64,000 nucleotides of DNA from Granulicella sp. (GTDB lineage: Bacteria; Acidobacteriota; Terriglobia; Terriglobales; Acidobacteriaceae): assembly GCA_027365345.1 (NCBI GenBank), contig DAHXNO010000140.1:1-64000 (forward strand). The letters run 5' to 3'. A program made the position numbers and the translations under genes. The notes under the pieces are model-generated. The model made no database searches and was not told where the DNA came from. It was given only the letters and a program-made list of their open reading frames with translations. Below are positions 1 through 9,110 of the stretch, piece by piece; within the stretch, counting starts at the first letter, position 1; each line of letters begins with the position of its first letter.

Positions 1-1008
1 ATCAAGCTCCGATCGCCGCAATCGCAGGGCGTCCGCTCGTCCCTCAGCCACATCGAGGGATGTGTTCAAGAACTCCGTCAACCGGTCCAACTCTTCTATC
101 ACCGAAACAACCATCGTCTCCCACACGGGCTCACCCATACTCGGCGTCTTCCCTGACAACGCCATCTCCAGATGGCCCCGAATCGCCGTCAATGGACTGC
201 GCAGATCATGCGCCAGCGAATCGGTGATCGTGTGTAGTTGGCGCACCGAACTCTCTATCCTATCCAGCATCCGGTTCAATGTCAGAGCCAGGTCCCCAAT
301 CTCGTCGTTGCGGTATGTCACCGGCACTCGTTGGCTCAGGTCCGATTCACCAATCCTCGATGCAGCCTCGGTAATCTCCCGAACATGTCCCAACATTCTG
401 CGGGTGGCGTAAAACACTAGGCTGAACTCCAGCAGGATGATCAACACCGCCACCGCAAGAAACCGCAGCCGTAGTTTGTTCAATACCCGCAGTTCGTCTC
501 TCTCTGAGAGCCCCAGATAGATAAAGCTCCCATCGTCAATCCGCAGCGCCACCACGCGAAATGGCACAGCGAAACCTTTCACGTCGATATGGAACGGAAC
601 GCCAGGCGGCGCATGATTCGCCCGAATTGCCGCCAGATTCGCCTCTCCATTCCCGGCGCCCACCCACAGCTTCGCCGGTCCCGTCGGCTGGGCCTGAAGA
701 AAGAACACAGCATCGTTCTCCGTGCGCTCATTGCCTGACCTGTTCGGCACCTCTTTGCTCGCCAGCTCCGCCACTTCGCCGACCACGCGGCGATAGAGAC
801 GGTCCTTTGGGGTTCGCTCGGCCACATCGCCCAGCACCTGCACTTCGCCTGAGAGCCATGCGTCGCTGCGCCGCTGAATGTCATTGGCCACAAACCGGTG
901 CAGCGCAGCAAACGCCAGCGACGCTCCAAGAGCAAACGCAAGTGTCGCCCACAAAGAGATTCTCCACGCTGCGCTATGCGGTCGTCTGCTCTCGATCTTC
1001 AAGTACAT
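1..1008 (-). CDS. Sensor histidine kinase, C-terminus cut by window edge
   Basis: Inner-membrane sensor kinase of a two-component system. Translating the minus strand from the ATG at 1008 gives an uninterrupted frame to base 1. It shows a first membrane segment (about residues 17-36), a periplasmic sensor region of roughly 150 residues, a second membrane segment (about 195-215), a HAMP-like linker (NDEIGDLALTLNRML) and the phospho-acceptor H-box DSLAHDLRSPLTAIRG with the histidine at about residue 267. The ATP-binding domain lies outside the window. The start overlaps the 3' end of the upstream response-regulator gene by about 35 bases, so the two are co-transcribed and probably translationally coupled. 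The ORF track misses this gene because it runs off the edge. Family assignment is firm; the signal sensed cannot be told. Confidence 0.9.
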   Translation of the reverse strand, partial: MYLKIESRRPHSAAWRISLWATLAFALGASLAFAALHRFVANDIQRRSDAWLSGEVQVLGDVAERTPKDRLYRRVVGEVAELASKEVPNRSGNERTENDAVFFLQAQPTGPAKLWVGAGNGEANLAAIRANHAPPGVPFHIDVKGFAVPFRVVALRIDDGSFIYLGLSERDELRVLNKLRLRFLAVAVLIILLEFSLVFYATRRMLGHVREITEAASRIGESDLSQRVPVTYRNDEIGDLALTLNRMLDRIESSVRQLHTITDSLAHDLRSPLTAIRGHLEMALSGKTPSMGEPVWETMVVSVIEELDRLTEFLNTSLDVAEGRADALRLRRSELD

Positions 1009-1666
1009 ATCCAATTCCTCGCAGGGTCTTAATGAGTGGCGCTCGCCCTTCCGTATCGACCTTACCTCGCAGCCGGTAAATATGCACGTCCACCACGTTC
1101 GTGTCCGGCTGAATCCGCATCCCCCACACTTCGGCCAGCAGCATCGATCGCGTCACGACTCTTCCCGCGTGCCGGCACAGATATGCCAGAAGCCCAAATT
1201 CCTGGGGACTCAGGTTCAGCAGTTCTCCACCGCGCGAGGCTCTGCGGCCCAGCAAGTCCAATTCCAGATCGCCAACACGCAGCCTCGTCTGTCCTGCGCT
1301 CGACGCCACATTGCGTTTCAGCAGATTCCGCAGCCTTGCCAACAGCTCGGCCAGCGCAAACGGCTTGGTCAGATAATCGTCCCCACCCAACTCCAGGCCC
1401 GCCACGCGGTCGTCCACCGACCGCCGCGCCGAAAGAATCAGTACCGGACTGCTCACACCCATTCGCCGTAGCCGTAGAATCAAATCGATCCCATCCTGGT
1501 CGGGCAGCCCTAAATCGACGATCAGCGCATCGTAAACGCGAATGGAAGCAAGTTTCTGGGCGCTCTAACCGTCAACCGCCACATCCACCTCATACCCGGC
1601 ATCTTTCAGAGAGGCTTTCAGAAAAGCTTGAATCTCGAGTTCGTCTTCTACCAGAAGCAGTTGCAT
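974..1666 (-). pseudogene. OmpR-family response regulator with in-frame amber stop
   Basis: DNA-binding response regulator partnered with the adjacent kinase. From the ATG at 1666 the frame reads MQLLLVEDELEIQAFLKASL and continues as a typical receiver domain (acidic pair E7/D8, phospho-acceptor D51 in LIVDLGLPDQDG, conserved lysine in YLTKPF) and a winged-helix output domain ending at 974. Codon 34 (1567-1565) is TAG, between VAVDG and SAQKLA, where family members have an ordinary residue. The rest of the frame is intact on both sides, so a single base change could explain it. The ORF track therefore lists only a 169-residue product from an internal TTG at 1483, which would lack the first 60 or so receiver residues including D51. 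Either a recent nonsense mutation, a sequencing error, or a suppressed stop. The kinase gene downstream is intact as far as seen. Confidence 0.85.
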
Positions 1667-2154
1667 AAACCGATGTTAGGCTATCAGCCCGCCGGGGTAT
1701 AGATCTTCCTCCCGACCGGTTTCGAATGAACAAATTGTCATGGCGACCTGCCGCATTAGGCGCTATCTACCGGAAAACAGTATCGTCTCACCCACAGACG
1801 ACACGCAAAGAAGGAAAGACAGGCGATGGAGATATTGATACCAAATCCTACCTTTGTCAGCACATCTCCCGAGGTTGGGCCGCCTCTTCTCTTAAGGCAA
1901 CGCCGGGCCTCTGGGAGAGATCCCTCCTGCGCGAAAGAAATGCCCCCAACTACCGCATACTGATCCGTTCACTCCCCATCCACCACCTGGCTTTTCTGGT
2001 CTCCTCAGCAGACTCCTTGCTTTGGGGAGAGCATCGTCTCAACGCGATCGTCCAGCGTTCCAAAGCCTCATTTCCACGGGTCAGCGCTCTTTGCCACCAG
2101 GCCGAAGGCTCCCTCCCACACAAGAAAAAGACCTCCCAAGGAGACCATCCCCTC
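1667..2154. other. Intergenic region between divergent regulator and yceI-like gene
   Basis: This 488-base stretch separates two divergently oriented genes and should hold both promoters. The long plus-strand ORF that runs through it (from 1726) is the open upstream part of the YceI frame; its translation has no recognisable domain and is rejected as coding because a good start with a ribosome binding site lies at 2155. I see no clear promoter hexamers or operator. Confidence 0.5.
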
Positions 2155-2742
2155 ATGACGATGATCAAGATCGCCGCACGGACTTTGCTTGTATCCCTCA
2201 CATTCTCTTTCACTTCCATTGCATTCGCGCAGCGCCAGAACTTCAAGATCAATCCCAGCCTCAGCACGGTGGCCTTCACGCTGACCAGCAATGACGACAC
2301 CACCAAGGGAACATTCCAGGTGGAGAAGGGAGCCGTAGCCTTCGATCCCGCCTCCGCCCAAATCTCCGGCTTGGTCGTCGTCTCTGCCGCCAGCGGAAAC
2401 AGCGGCAACGCCGCCCGCGACAAGCGGATGCTCAAAGGGGTATTGCAGGCAAGCCGATTCGCCAGGATCACCTTCGCGCCACAAAGTTACACCGGCACCA
2501 TGGCTCCTGCCGGCGACTCCAATCTCCAGGTAACGGGCGTATTCACCCTCCACGGCACGCCCCATACCATCACCGTACCCATGCTGATCCACATCCAGGG
2601 CAACCAATGCACGGCTACAAGCACCTTCAAGATTCCCTACGTGCAGTGGGGGCTCAAAGACCCTAGCTGGTTCGTCTTTCGAGTCGCCAAAGACGTGGCT
2701 ATCAAGCTCACGCTCACCGGTTCGCTCTCTCCCGCCAATTAG
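2155..2742 (+). CDS. YceI-family periplasmic protein
   Basis: Predicted secreted lipocalin-fold protein of the YceI family, whose members bind isoprenoid-like or amphiphilic ligands. The product from the ATG at 2155 is about 195 residues, the usual family length. It begins with a signal peptide (MTMIKIAARTLLVSLTFSFTSIAFAQ) followed by the family pattern NPSLSTVAFTLTSNDDTTKGTFQVEKG, the KRMLKGVLQASRFARITF block and a C-terminal LTLTG strand. I chose this start, not the 1726 start of the ORF track, because AAGGAG sits 11 bases upstream and a signal peptide follows directly. No neighbouring gene shares its role, so the ligand is unknown. Confidence 0.88.
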   Translation: MTMIKIAARTLLVSLTFSFTSIAFAQRQNFKINPSLSTVAFTLTSNDDTTKGTFQVEKGAVAFDPASAQISGLVVVSAASGNSGNAARDKRMLKGVLQASRFARITFAPQSYTGTMAPAGDSNLQVTGVFTLHGTPHTITVPMLIHIQGNQCTATSTFKIPYVQWGLKDPSWFVFRVAKDVAIKLTLTGSLSPAN

Positions 2743-2934
2743 GGGATCTTCCACACCAACAGGAAGCTGGACCAGCCCATAGCGGACTGCCTTGCCGGGG
2801 ATGGAACGTCAGCACACTCCACGACGGAATGTTCGAGACACGTTGTCCCCGGTCATCTTCGCTAGCCCGAATGCGGCGGCAGCTCTTTTAGAGAGTGACG
2901 ACCCCGATCCGTGAGCAGCAAGCGGCCGCAGCAC

Positions 2935-3438
2935 CTACGAGGCGGGCAGTTCCTTGTGCGTGTGCTGCCAGGTCTTTACCTTCTGCTGGGCAGCGGTTAC
3001 CTCATCCGCCGTAAGGTGCGACCACGCGTAGCTCCTCATGTGATTGTCGTCTGGATGACCTGCCGTAACAGCCAAATCAAGCCAGAAGTAGGCGGTGGAG
3101 AAGTCCAAAGCTACTCCCTGATGCCAGCAATAAAGGCTGCCAAGGGCAAACTGCGCCTTCGGATCTCCTTGGTCGGCGGCCTTGCGATACCAGGCAGCGG
3201 CCTGCGTGTAGCCGTCGACAGAGTTCAACCCGGCATAGTAATCCCCTAGTTGCGTCTCGGCGGCCGCATCGCCGGCCTTGGCTTTGGTCAAAAGCGCAGG
3301 ATCCTGCGCTCGAGAGAAGATCGGTGACAACAGAACACAGGCCATCACAAGAAAAAACGCTCGAGTCAGGCGCTGCGTAGACCCGGACCCAGATCGCTGA
3401 GCGCTGGCCGGGGGGGTGGTTAGGAAACTTATCTCCAA
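2935..3438 (-). CDS. Secreted Sel1-repeat (TPR-like) protein
   Basis: Small exported protein of about 167 residues built from Sel1-like helical repeats, which usually mediate protein-protein contacts. After a hydrophobic export segment (RAFFLVMACVLLSPIFSRAQ) come AKAGDAAAETQLGDYY, YTQAAAWYRKAADQGDPKAQFALGSLYCWHQGV and TAYFWLDLAVTAGHPD, matching the repeat consensus. The start is a TTG at 3438: a strong GGAGGA site lies seven bases upstream, better supported than the internal ATG at 3345, and the longer N-terminus still leads into the signal peptide. It stands alone between two minus-strand genes. Specific partner unknown. Confidence 0.8.
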   Translation of the reverse strand: MEISFLTTPPASAQRSGSGSTQRLTRAFFLVMACVLLSPIFSRAQDPALLTKAKAGDAAAETQLGDYYAGLNSVDGYTQAAAWYRKAADQGDPKAQFALGSLYCWHQGVALDFSTAYFWLDLAVTAGHPDDNHMRSYAWSHLTADEVTAAQQKVKTWQHTHKELPAS

Positions 3439-3747
3439 AGACTCTTCCTCCGCTGAGAGTATACGGCATCAGGTGGGCCAGGAGTGGATCCCTTGGCTGC
3501 ATTTCTCCGTTGGGTCCTTCGGAACGTAGTCAAGCAAGTATCCACTGGCAGAGCCGATGATTTTACGGTTGCTCGCGTCTTAAAAAGCGACCCTTTCACA
3601 ACCACCCCAGGCAAAAGCAAGAACAAAAATCCTGTACTGTGATCTTCGCGGTCGCAGCAAAGAGATCTCGCGGAGGAGCGCATACTCCCGGAATCCTCAA
3701 AGCCCTGCTGCCTCCTCGAAAGAACCGGGGAATCCGCATGGGATCAA
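3439..3747. other. Intergenic, no supported gene
   Basis: About 309 bases between the Sel1 protein and the arylsulfotransferase-like gene. Short overlapping ORFs exist on both strands, but none has a domain, ribosome binding site or plausible composition. No hairpin with a T-run was seen. Confidence 0.4.
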
Positions 3748-5766
3748 CTACCACGTCACCCCGGGATAGAGACTCGGGAGCCGGTCCGTTCGATACTGAT
3801 ACCCTTCCGGAGTCACCGCCTGCCACACCACCTGCTCGGATCCGGATGGTCCGGTGAGCTCATAGATCTGGGATCCACCTACGGGAGAACAGAAATCCAC
3901 GTGTCGATCGCCATTGGGAAGCAATGTAACATCGCCACCGAAGAAGCTGTAGACTGCAGGCGTCGGCTGGTAACGTTCCGTAATAGTCGCCGTCATACTG
4001 GACTCGTTGACGTCCAGGACCAGCATCGTGGAGTAACACTGTGGGGTTGCAGCCGTGGGAGTCCCGCTTGCGGGACAGTTCCCCACCGGAACCCCGGGCA
4101 ACTCTCGGTCATCCCCGTTATCCATCACGCCGAGGGTGAAGTTGCCGATGGTGGTGGGGGTGGCGCTGGTGATGAAGAAGTTGGGTCCATGCTGCGCATA
4201 GAACCAATCGGTTGGATCCGTTCCGCCTTTGAGCGTAAAGTCTCCACCTTCACCCAGTTTCCACATCACATGGCCGTCGCCCTGCGCATCGTCATAATCA
4301 ATCTTGATGATCCAGTTCTGGTGACGAACAGAGAGCAGGATATTGCCGTCACTACTGGAGTAGAGCAGCGCGTTGGAGTGCGTCCAGTCTGGGAACTGCG
4401 CTGGCCATGGGACCCTTTGCACATCCAGATATGTGAACGCATTCCAGACCCAATCCGGATTGTCGTTCTGATCCAGGTCCACCAGGACGTCACCCAGTAC
4501 CTTCGTGGGGCCGCTGAACGTGGTGGTTCCTTTTGGTCCACCAGTGATCGCTGGGTCGATGTTGACCGTCTTCGTCGCAGAAAATAGCAGGACCATGTGT
4601 CCGTTGGGCAGGTCCAGAACGTCGTGATGAAGGCTGCCGAGCGTCACGCCGCTCAACTCTCCGGAGAGTGCGGGGTTCGCGGTGACGGCCGCGATCACCT
4701 GCGCAGCGGTGACATCCCGGATGGTGGTTCCCGCAAGATTGACCTCACAAACCTCGTCGAGCGAGTCGGGTTGGATGATCTGTTGCGGATGCAGCGGAAT
4801 GGACGACAGGTAAGAGATCTGTACGAGGAAATTTCCGTTTGGCAGCAGATAGATCGGTTGAATAAGGTCTTGCGGGGTGCCCTTTCCGCAAGTTCCAGTG
4901 TTCGCGTAGCTATAGGTCCATATCCCGTTTCCACTCAGGTCCGTCGCAAAGGCCATACCCGGCTCCTGAGGTTCCGCGGTGTCGTACAGCTCGATTCCAG
5001 GCTGCGGCGTGTCTCCAGACGTCGTCGTTGCAGTCACCGTAGAGCTTCCGAATGGCTTGCCGGTGGTAAACGTGTGGTCAGCATCAGTAAAGGTTGCGTG
5101 GAGTGTCTGTCCCAAGAGGGTAGCCGAGAGCTGCGCGGTGGCCTGCATATGGTAGAGCGTGCTTCCGATCATGCCTGCAACCAGGACGGTCTCTGTGTTC
5201 GCCGTAGAGGTGGTCTGCGCGGACGTCGGAAATCCATACGACGTACTTTGGCCAAAGTTGACCATCATCGATCCTGGATCCGGCAGGTTCAGCGAATAAC
5301 TGGCCACCTGGGGGTTCGCGGTGGTGCTCACGAGAGCGGGGCCCACCAGGGCGATCAGCGCCTGCGCATAGTTGCTCTGTGGAGAGCTAGCCAGTTGCGC
5401 CGTGATGGTTACATTCTGGGATGGGAAGGCTCTTGCCGGAGCCGTGTAGAGGCCGGTGGATGAGATGCTGCCACACCCAACGGTGCTGGCGGTTCCGCTG
5501 CTGCATGACAGCGACCACTGCAGAACTCCTCCTCCGGTAGCAGTCGCGGTGTACTGTTGCGTTCCGCCCACCCCCAGCGCCACAAACTCAGGTGAGATGG
5601 TGACGGTTCCGCTCTGCCCGATCACTGGAGTTGGTGGCGGCTTGAAAGGGGTTGGAATAGCCTTATCTCCTCCGCAACCTGCCAACAATATCGATGCGAG
5701 CAAGAGCCCGAACAGCCCTGCCAGGAAACCGTTCAACCTTATGAGGGACACAGCCGGGATCATCAT
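3748..5766 (-). CDS. Arylsulfotransferase (ASST)-like lipoprotein with Ig-like domain
   Basis: Predicted outer-surface or periplasmic lipoprotein of 672 residues related to PAPS-independent arylsulfate sulfotransferases, which move sulfate between phenolic compounds. A lipobox (ILLAGC, lipidated Cys31) follows the membrane segment. A bacterial Ig-like module (about 50-140) and a fibronectin-like stretch (about 145-235) precede the ASST beta-propeller, seen in HHDVLDLPNGHMVLL, WNAFTYLD, DWTHSNALLYSSSDGNILLSVRHQNWIIKIDY and HVMWKLGEGGDF. The histidines in the propeller are candidates for the sulfated intermediate, but I cannot align them with certainty. No disulfide-generating dsb partner, often found beside assT in enterobacteria, is nearby, so sulfotransferase activity is inferred from family only. 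Confidence 0.8.
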   Translation of the reverse strand: MMIPAVSLIRLNGFLAGLFGLLLASILLAGCGGDKAIPTPFKPPPTPVIGQSGTVTISPEFVALGVGGTQQYTATATGGGVLQWSLSCSSGTASTVGCGSISSTGLYTAPARAFPSQNVTITAQLASSPQSNYAQALIALVGPALVSTTANPQVASYSLNLPDPGSMMVNFGQSTSYGFPTSAQTTSTANTETVLVAGMIGSTLYHMQATAQLSATLLGQTLHATFTDADHTFTTGKPFGSSTVTATTTSGDTPQPGIELYDTAEPQEPGMAFATDLSGNGIWTYSYANTGTCGKGTPQDLIQPIYLLPNGNFLVQISYLSSIPLHPQQIIQPDSLDEVCEVNLAGTTIRDVTAAQVIAAVTANPALSGELSGVTLGSLHHDVLDLPNGHMVLLFSATKTVNIDPAITGGPKGTTTFSGPTKVLGDVLVDLDQNDNPDWVWNAFTYLDVQRVPWPAQFPDWTHSNALLYSSSDGNILLSVRHQNWIIKIDYDDAQGDGHVMWKLGEGGDFTLKGGTDPTDWFYAQHGPNFFITSATPTTIGNFTLGVMDNGDDRELPGVPVGNCPASGTPTAATPQCYSTMLVLDVNESSMTATITERYQPTPAVYSFFGGDVTLLPNGDRHVDFCSPVGGSQIYELTGPSGSEQVVWQAVTPEGYQYRTDRLPSLYPGVTW

Positions 5767-5901
5767 TTGCTTGCTGGAGCCTTATCTAATCTACGCTTTC
5801 ACGAATCGTTGCACTCCTGGATCGAACGGATGTGTCGACCGTGCGCCCAAGCGCCCTTGCAACGTCTTCACCTCTCGCTTCACGCCTGGGCTGACGTAAA
5901 C

Positions 5902-5928
5902 GGGGCTAAGGCCCGCAGGCCTTGCCCC
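5902..5928 (-). terminator. Hairpin downstream of beta-barrel gene
   Basis: GGGGC-(TA)-AGGCC, loop CGCA, GGCCT-T-GCCCC forms a stable stem with a small internal loop, 24 bases past the stop of the minus-strand outer-membrane gene. On the minus strand it is followed by GTTTACG, only a weak T-run, so it may be a Rho-independent terminator or simply a REP-like palindrome. Confidence 0.5.
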
Positions 5929-5951
5929 TTAAGCCTTCCGATGGATTCCCG

Positions 5952-7094
5952 TTAGAAGCGAATACCGAAGGTGATGGGAATATAGTCCGTGTGGTAGCTA
6001 TTCTCCGGATACAGATCGTACGTCTTGTACGGAGTATCCGTGTAATTGGACATCGTGATTCCCTTCTTCTGGGAGTTATCGATGTACACATAGCGTGCTT
6101 CGGCATAGAAGCTCAGCCTGGTGTCAGAGATTCTGTAGGAGATACCTGCTCCGCCATCAAACCCAGGCGCGTTGGACGTGTAGTGATCGATATTGAGGTT
6201 CCCGCCGCAATAGCCATAAAAAGCGCCATAGCCATAGCCATAGCCATAACCGAAGCCGCCGTAGCCGCCGCCGTACGCCCCGCCGTAGACGCCGCAGGCT
6301 CCAACAAGAGCTGCCGGAATCGTAAAGTTGGCCACTTTATGATAGAAGCCGACGCCACCAACAACATACGGGCTCCACGAACCGCTTGCGTGGAACGCGT
6401 ACCGTGGCTCAAAGGAAAACGACCAGATATGGCTGTTGCCGTTCAGAATGCCATTGACCGAACCGCTACCGAAGACGTTATCGTAAATCAAGATCTGGTC
6501 GTCAAGGTTTTGCTTGGTCATGCCGAACTGGTCCCAGTCAAATTCGATTGGAAGCGAGAACTTCCGGTTGAATTGATATCCCACACCCGCTTGTATCGCA
6601 AAGTTGTCGGTCAAATAGTTTTTCGTATTGCCGATCGGCTCTGTAATACCTCCTCCTCCGTAAATCACCCAACGATCCGATCCATCTTGATTTCCGCCGG
6701 TGTGATAATGGGGCCGATGGTATTGACCAGCAGCGCCGCCAGCACCGGCGGCGCCGTCGCCTTCGGCCTTCATTGTTCCCGCAGGCATAGGAGTGGGCGG
6801 GAGCAACTTGGCCTCAGTCGAGGAAGAGACCGCGTCGAGGTTGGAAGTTGAACTTGAAGAGTACTGTGCATCTTCCGTTCCAGCGGCGGATTCAGGGGAT
6901 GCCGGCAACGCCGCTTCGGTCTTGGAATCCGGAGAGAGTTGCGCATTGACCGGCGAGGTAGAACTTTGCGCCTGTATCGCCGCTACGCTGAATCCGAGGA
7001 ACCCGACCAGCATGGCCGCGCGCCATACTGCCCTATACGAAGCGAGCCTATGGCTGCGTTCGTGCCTTGCATGATTGAACTTCACGTGTTTCAT
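5952..7094 (-). CDS. Outer-membrane beta-barrel protein
   Basis: Exported protein of 380 residues predicted to form a beta-barrel. The N-terminus has a signal peptide (AAMLVGFLGFSVAAIQAQ) after a basic leader, then a low-complexity Ser/Ala/Pro region to about residue 120. From there, alternating strands (RWVIYGGGGITEPIG, FAIQAGVGYQFNRKFSLPIEFDWDQFG, SWSPYVVGGVGFYHKVANF, LSFYAEARYVYID) lead to a C-terminal phenylalanine (ITFGIRF), the usual barrel-assembly signal. A Gly/Tyr-rich insert (GGYGGFGYGYGYGYGAFYGY, about residues 275-295) is encoded by tandem hexamers and probably sits in a surface loop. Function unknown beyond OmpA/OmpW-like porin or anchor. Confidence 0.8.
   Translation of the reverse strand: MKHVKFNHARHERSHRLASYRAVWRAAMLVGFLGFSVAAIQAQSSTSPVNAQLSPDSKTEAALPASPESAAGTEDAQYSSSSTSNLDAVSSSTEAKLLPPTPMPAGTMKAEGDGAAGAGGAAGQYHRPHYHTGGNQDGSDRWVIYGGGGITEPIGNTKNYLTDNFAIQAGVGYQFNRKFSLPIEFDWDQFGMTKQNLDDQILIYDNVFGSGSVNGILNGNSHIWSFSFEPRYAFHASGSWSPYVVGGVGFYHKVANFTIPAALVGACGVYGGAYGGGYGGFGYGYGYGYGAFYGYCGGNLNIDHYTSNAPGFDGGAGISYRISDTRLSFYAEARYVYIDNSQKKGITMSNYTDTPYKTYDLYPENSYHTDYIPITFGIRF
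6225..6248. repeat. Tandem GCCATA hexamer repeat inside barrel gene
   Basis: Four perfect copies of GCCATA on the plus strand (TATGGC on the coding strand) encode the GYGYGYGY part of the barrel insert, with degenerate copies on either side. The unit is six bases, so copy-number change keeps the reading frame and would only alter loop length. Confidence 0.85.
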
Positions 7095-7206
7095 CTTTGA
7101 CTCCCAGTCTGCGAAAGATAACTTCCTTTTGCCAGTTCAAGAAAAGCATCGCGTCACTACAAATACATCTCCACGAATCTGCACCGTCAATTTCCGGGAA
7201 CGATAT

Positions 7207-7971
7207 TCATCCATCCACTCCGCATGAGTCCAAAAGACTTCGGCTCGGGGCGGTCTTCTGAAGGGCTTCTAACATGAACAAAAAGCAACTCGAGTTGTTC
7301 ACAAAGGCGTCGCGGGCATTGGCCAAACGGCTCTTCACCCATTCTAAAGGTTTGCAAGCTCCGGCACTCATCCCAGCGGAACGCTGCAGAGTCTGCATGA
7401 AACGCAGCGGTTGCGTGATGCAGAGAGGGAAGCCGCCGAGAGCCTTGCCAGCCACGCATCCCTGGTTCTGCTGGTTGTCGGCCGCCTTGGGAGTAGTTGG
7501 AAGAACAGAATTGGAAGCTTGATCCAAGCCGAAGATTGCTGGCCGCATTGGACGGGGAAGTTCGGTTGCAGCGGCAAGTGAGGTCTTCAAGCGAGATTTC
7601 AGTTCCTCCCCCCCGACGGATTCTGCGGCGGGCATATCAAGCGTATCGAGGATACCAAGCGGAAAAGCCTGCTGTAGGATCAAGGTTCTCCCGCAATCCG
7701 CAAAGAAGAAGTCCGCCCAGGAGAACGCAGAGAACGGAACGTTCTGGAGGCGATACTCGCTGAAGTCGCACTCCAACGCCCCAGACGACGCCGGATCGTC
7801 GAATAGGCCGGTAGGTGCTTGCTGCATTCTCGCACAATTCGCGTCCGGCACAAACACCTCCTGGCCAGCTAACTTTGGGCTTTCTCCCTCCGCCTCACAT
7901 TTCGCGGGGGGGCAAACCCCAAAGGACCTCATCGAATTAGACGTGGAAAAACTCGAATCAGTTGTCCCCAA
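7207..7971 (-). CDS. Doubtful ORF, hypothetical
   Basis: An open frame of 254 codons starting at TTG. The translation is rich in Ser, Ala, Pro and Cys, with no domain, membrane segment or repeat that I recognise. It lies in the patch of decayed transposase sequence next to tRNA-Leu, and overlapping frames on the opposite strand are equally unconvincing. I saw no ribosome binding site worth noting. It may be a chance frame or the remnant of a gene in a mobile-element graveyard. Listed so that the 7.1-7.97 kb stretch is not left blank. Confidence 0.2.
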   Translation of the reverse strand: MGTTDSSFSTSNSMRSFGVCPPAKCEAEGESPKLAGQEVFVPDANCARMQQAPTGLFDDPASSGALECDFSEYRLQNVPFSAFSWADFFFADCGRTLILQQAFPLGILDTLDMPAAESVGGEELKSRLKTSLAAATELPRPMRPAIFGLDQASNSVLPTTPKAADNQQNQGCVAGKALGGFPLCITQPLRFMQTLQRSAGMSAGACKPLEWVKSRLANARDAFVNNSSCFLFMLEALQKTAPSRSLLDSCGVDG

Positions 7972-9032
7972 AAGGCAACGCCCAAGTCGCTCTGGTCCGA
8001 AGTAGCGTTCAAGTATCCAGCATCTTCATTCCGCTAGACGTCCCGCTTTTTTCGCGTGTTATGTTGCAGGCCAATCTGTGCGAGCACAAGGCCCAGCGTC
8101 ATGGCCCGGGCTTCGCCTGCGGGGACCAGTTCGCGGCCATGCTCTTCCGCGAGTTGGCAGGCGCAATGGATGCTTGAGATCTACAGCGGTCCGGCGGCTA
8201 GATGCGCGATCTTGGGACTGTCTGAAGCGCAACGGCGTTCGACCCATCGTCTTCGACAGCCAACCCAACTCCTATGCTTGTATCAGAGTCTGCTTGACCA
8301 ACGGCTGGGTCGCTGTGGGGCGATTGCCCGGCCGCATGGTTCCCGTTGTAAAAGAACTGCTGGCGCTCGACGCAGCCCGGATCGAACGTTCAGCCACCTT
8401 GTTCTTCCGGGCCCACGAACGACGCACCCAAGCCGCCCTCACCTTGCATCTGCTACGCAATCGCGAGGGACTGCTGCCTGGCTATGCCCTTGCCCCCGAA
8501 GGGCGGGCAGATAGAAGCCGTGCAGCCCGCGCGCTCCAGCTCCACCGGGGAGCGGAAGCCACGGCGCCCTTTGATAGCGGTTCTGGCGGCGGCGCCTGGT
8601 GGACGCATGGTTCGTATCGCTCGACCAAGCTGGCGTCTCTTCGTCACCCGTATGAAGCAGCACCGGAGCTACGTCGTTCCGGAGCGGAGCTTCCCCCCCC
8701 GCGTGGCGCGGCGTCCAGCGCGACGAAATCCTCTTTCACAAGCTTGCCTGCAAGCACGGTCGGAGCGGTCTGTTCCTGCGTCGCATCGGTCCCCACGATC
8801 AGCGGCATCAGCGCACGCCGACATTTCTCACCAACCCCGGTCCATTCGCCGCGTGATCCCCGCATTTACAAAAGCCATCGGCAAATCGAACTGTCTTTCT
8901 CGAACTCTTCTTCCTCTTCTCCAAGCCCCTGCGCAGCAGAAAGCATGCATCAAGACCTTTGCCCACGCCGGCTCCAACGCGCTGCAGATTTACCCTGGGT
9001 CTTCGAAAGCAAAGCGAACAGACGCTTCTTGA
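7965..9032 (+). pseudogene. Decayed IS4-family transposase (DUF4372 plus DDE domain)
   Basis: Fragments of one transposase are scattered over the three plus-strand frames in the correct order. The DUF4372-type N-terminus appears as CEHKAQRHGPGFACGDQFAAMLF (about 8084-8150), then LGLSEAQRRSTHRLRQ after a frameshift, then LTLHLLRNREGLLPGYALAPEGRADRSRAARALQL (about 8430-8535) in another frame. VDAWFVSLDQAGVS and LFVTRMKQHRSYVVPER follow, then GVQRDEILF, and the catalytic-domain end IYKSHRQIELSF overlapping KTFAHAGSNALQI. Family members read RTKGAVKLHLLLDHDGYLP, YVDFxWFxxLxxxGVxFVTRMK and YKDRWQIELFFKALKQ at these places. Several frameshifts, in-frame stops and the loss of the last part of the protein make it inactive. 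Terminal inverted repeats were not identified. Confidence 0.85.
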
Positions 9033-9110
9033 TCTTTCGGACTCCGGGGAGGGGCGAATCCCGCAGGTTTGCCCTCGGCGGATTTCAAGCTTGCCGCCTC
9101 CCGAAAATAA

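Noticed and set aside
1726-2154. Upstream 143 codons of the 338-residue plus-strand ORF
   Set aside because: No domain or conserved composition, and a strong ribosome binding site and signal peptide mark the true start at 2155.
2068-2754. 228-residue minus-strand ORF
   Set aside because: Gly/Arg/Glu-rich shadow lying opposite the YceI gene.
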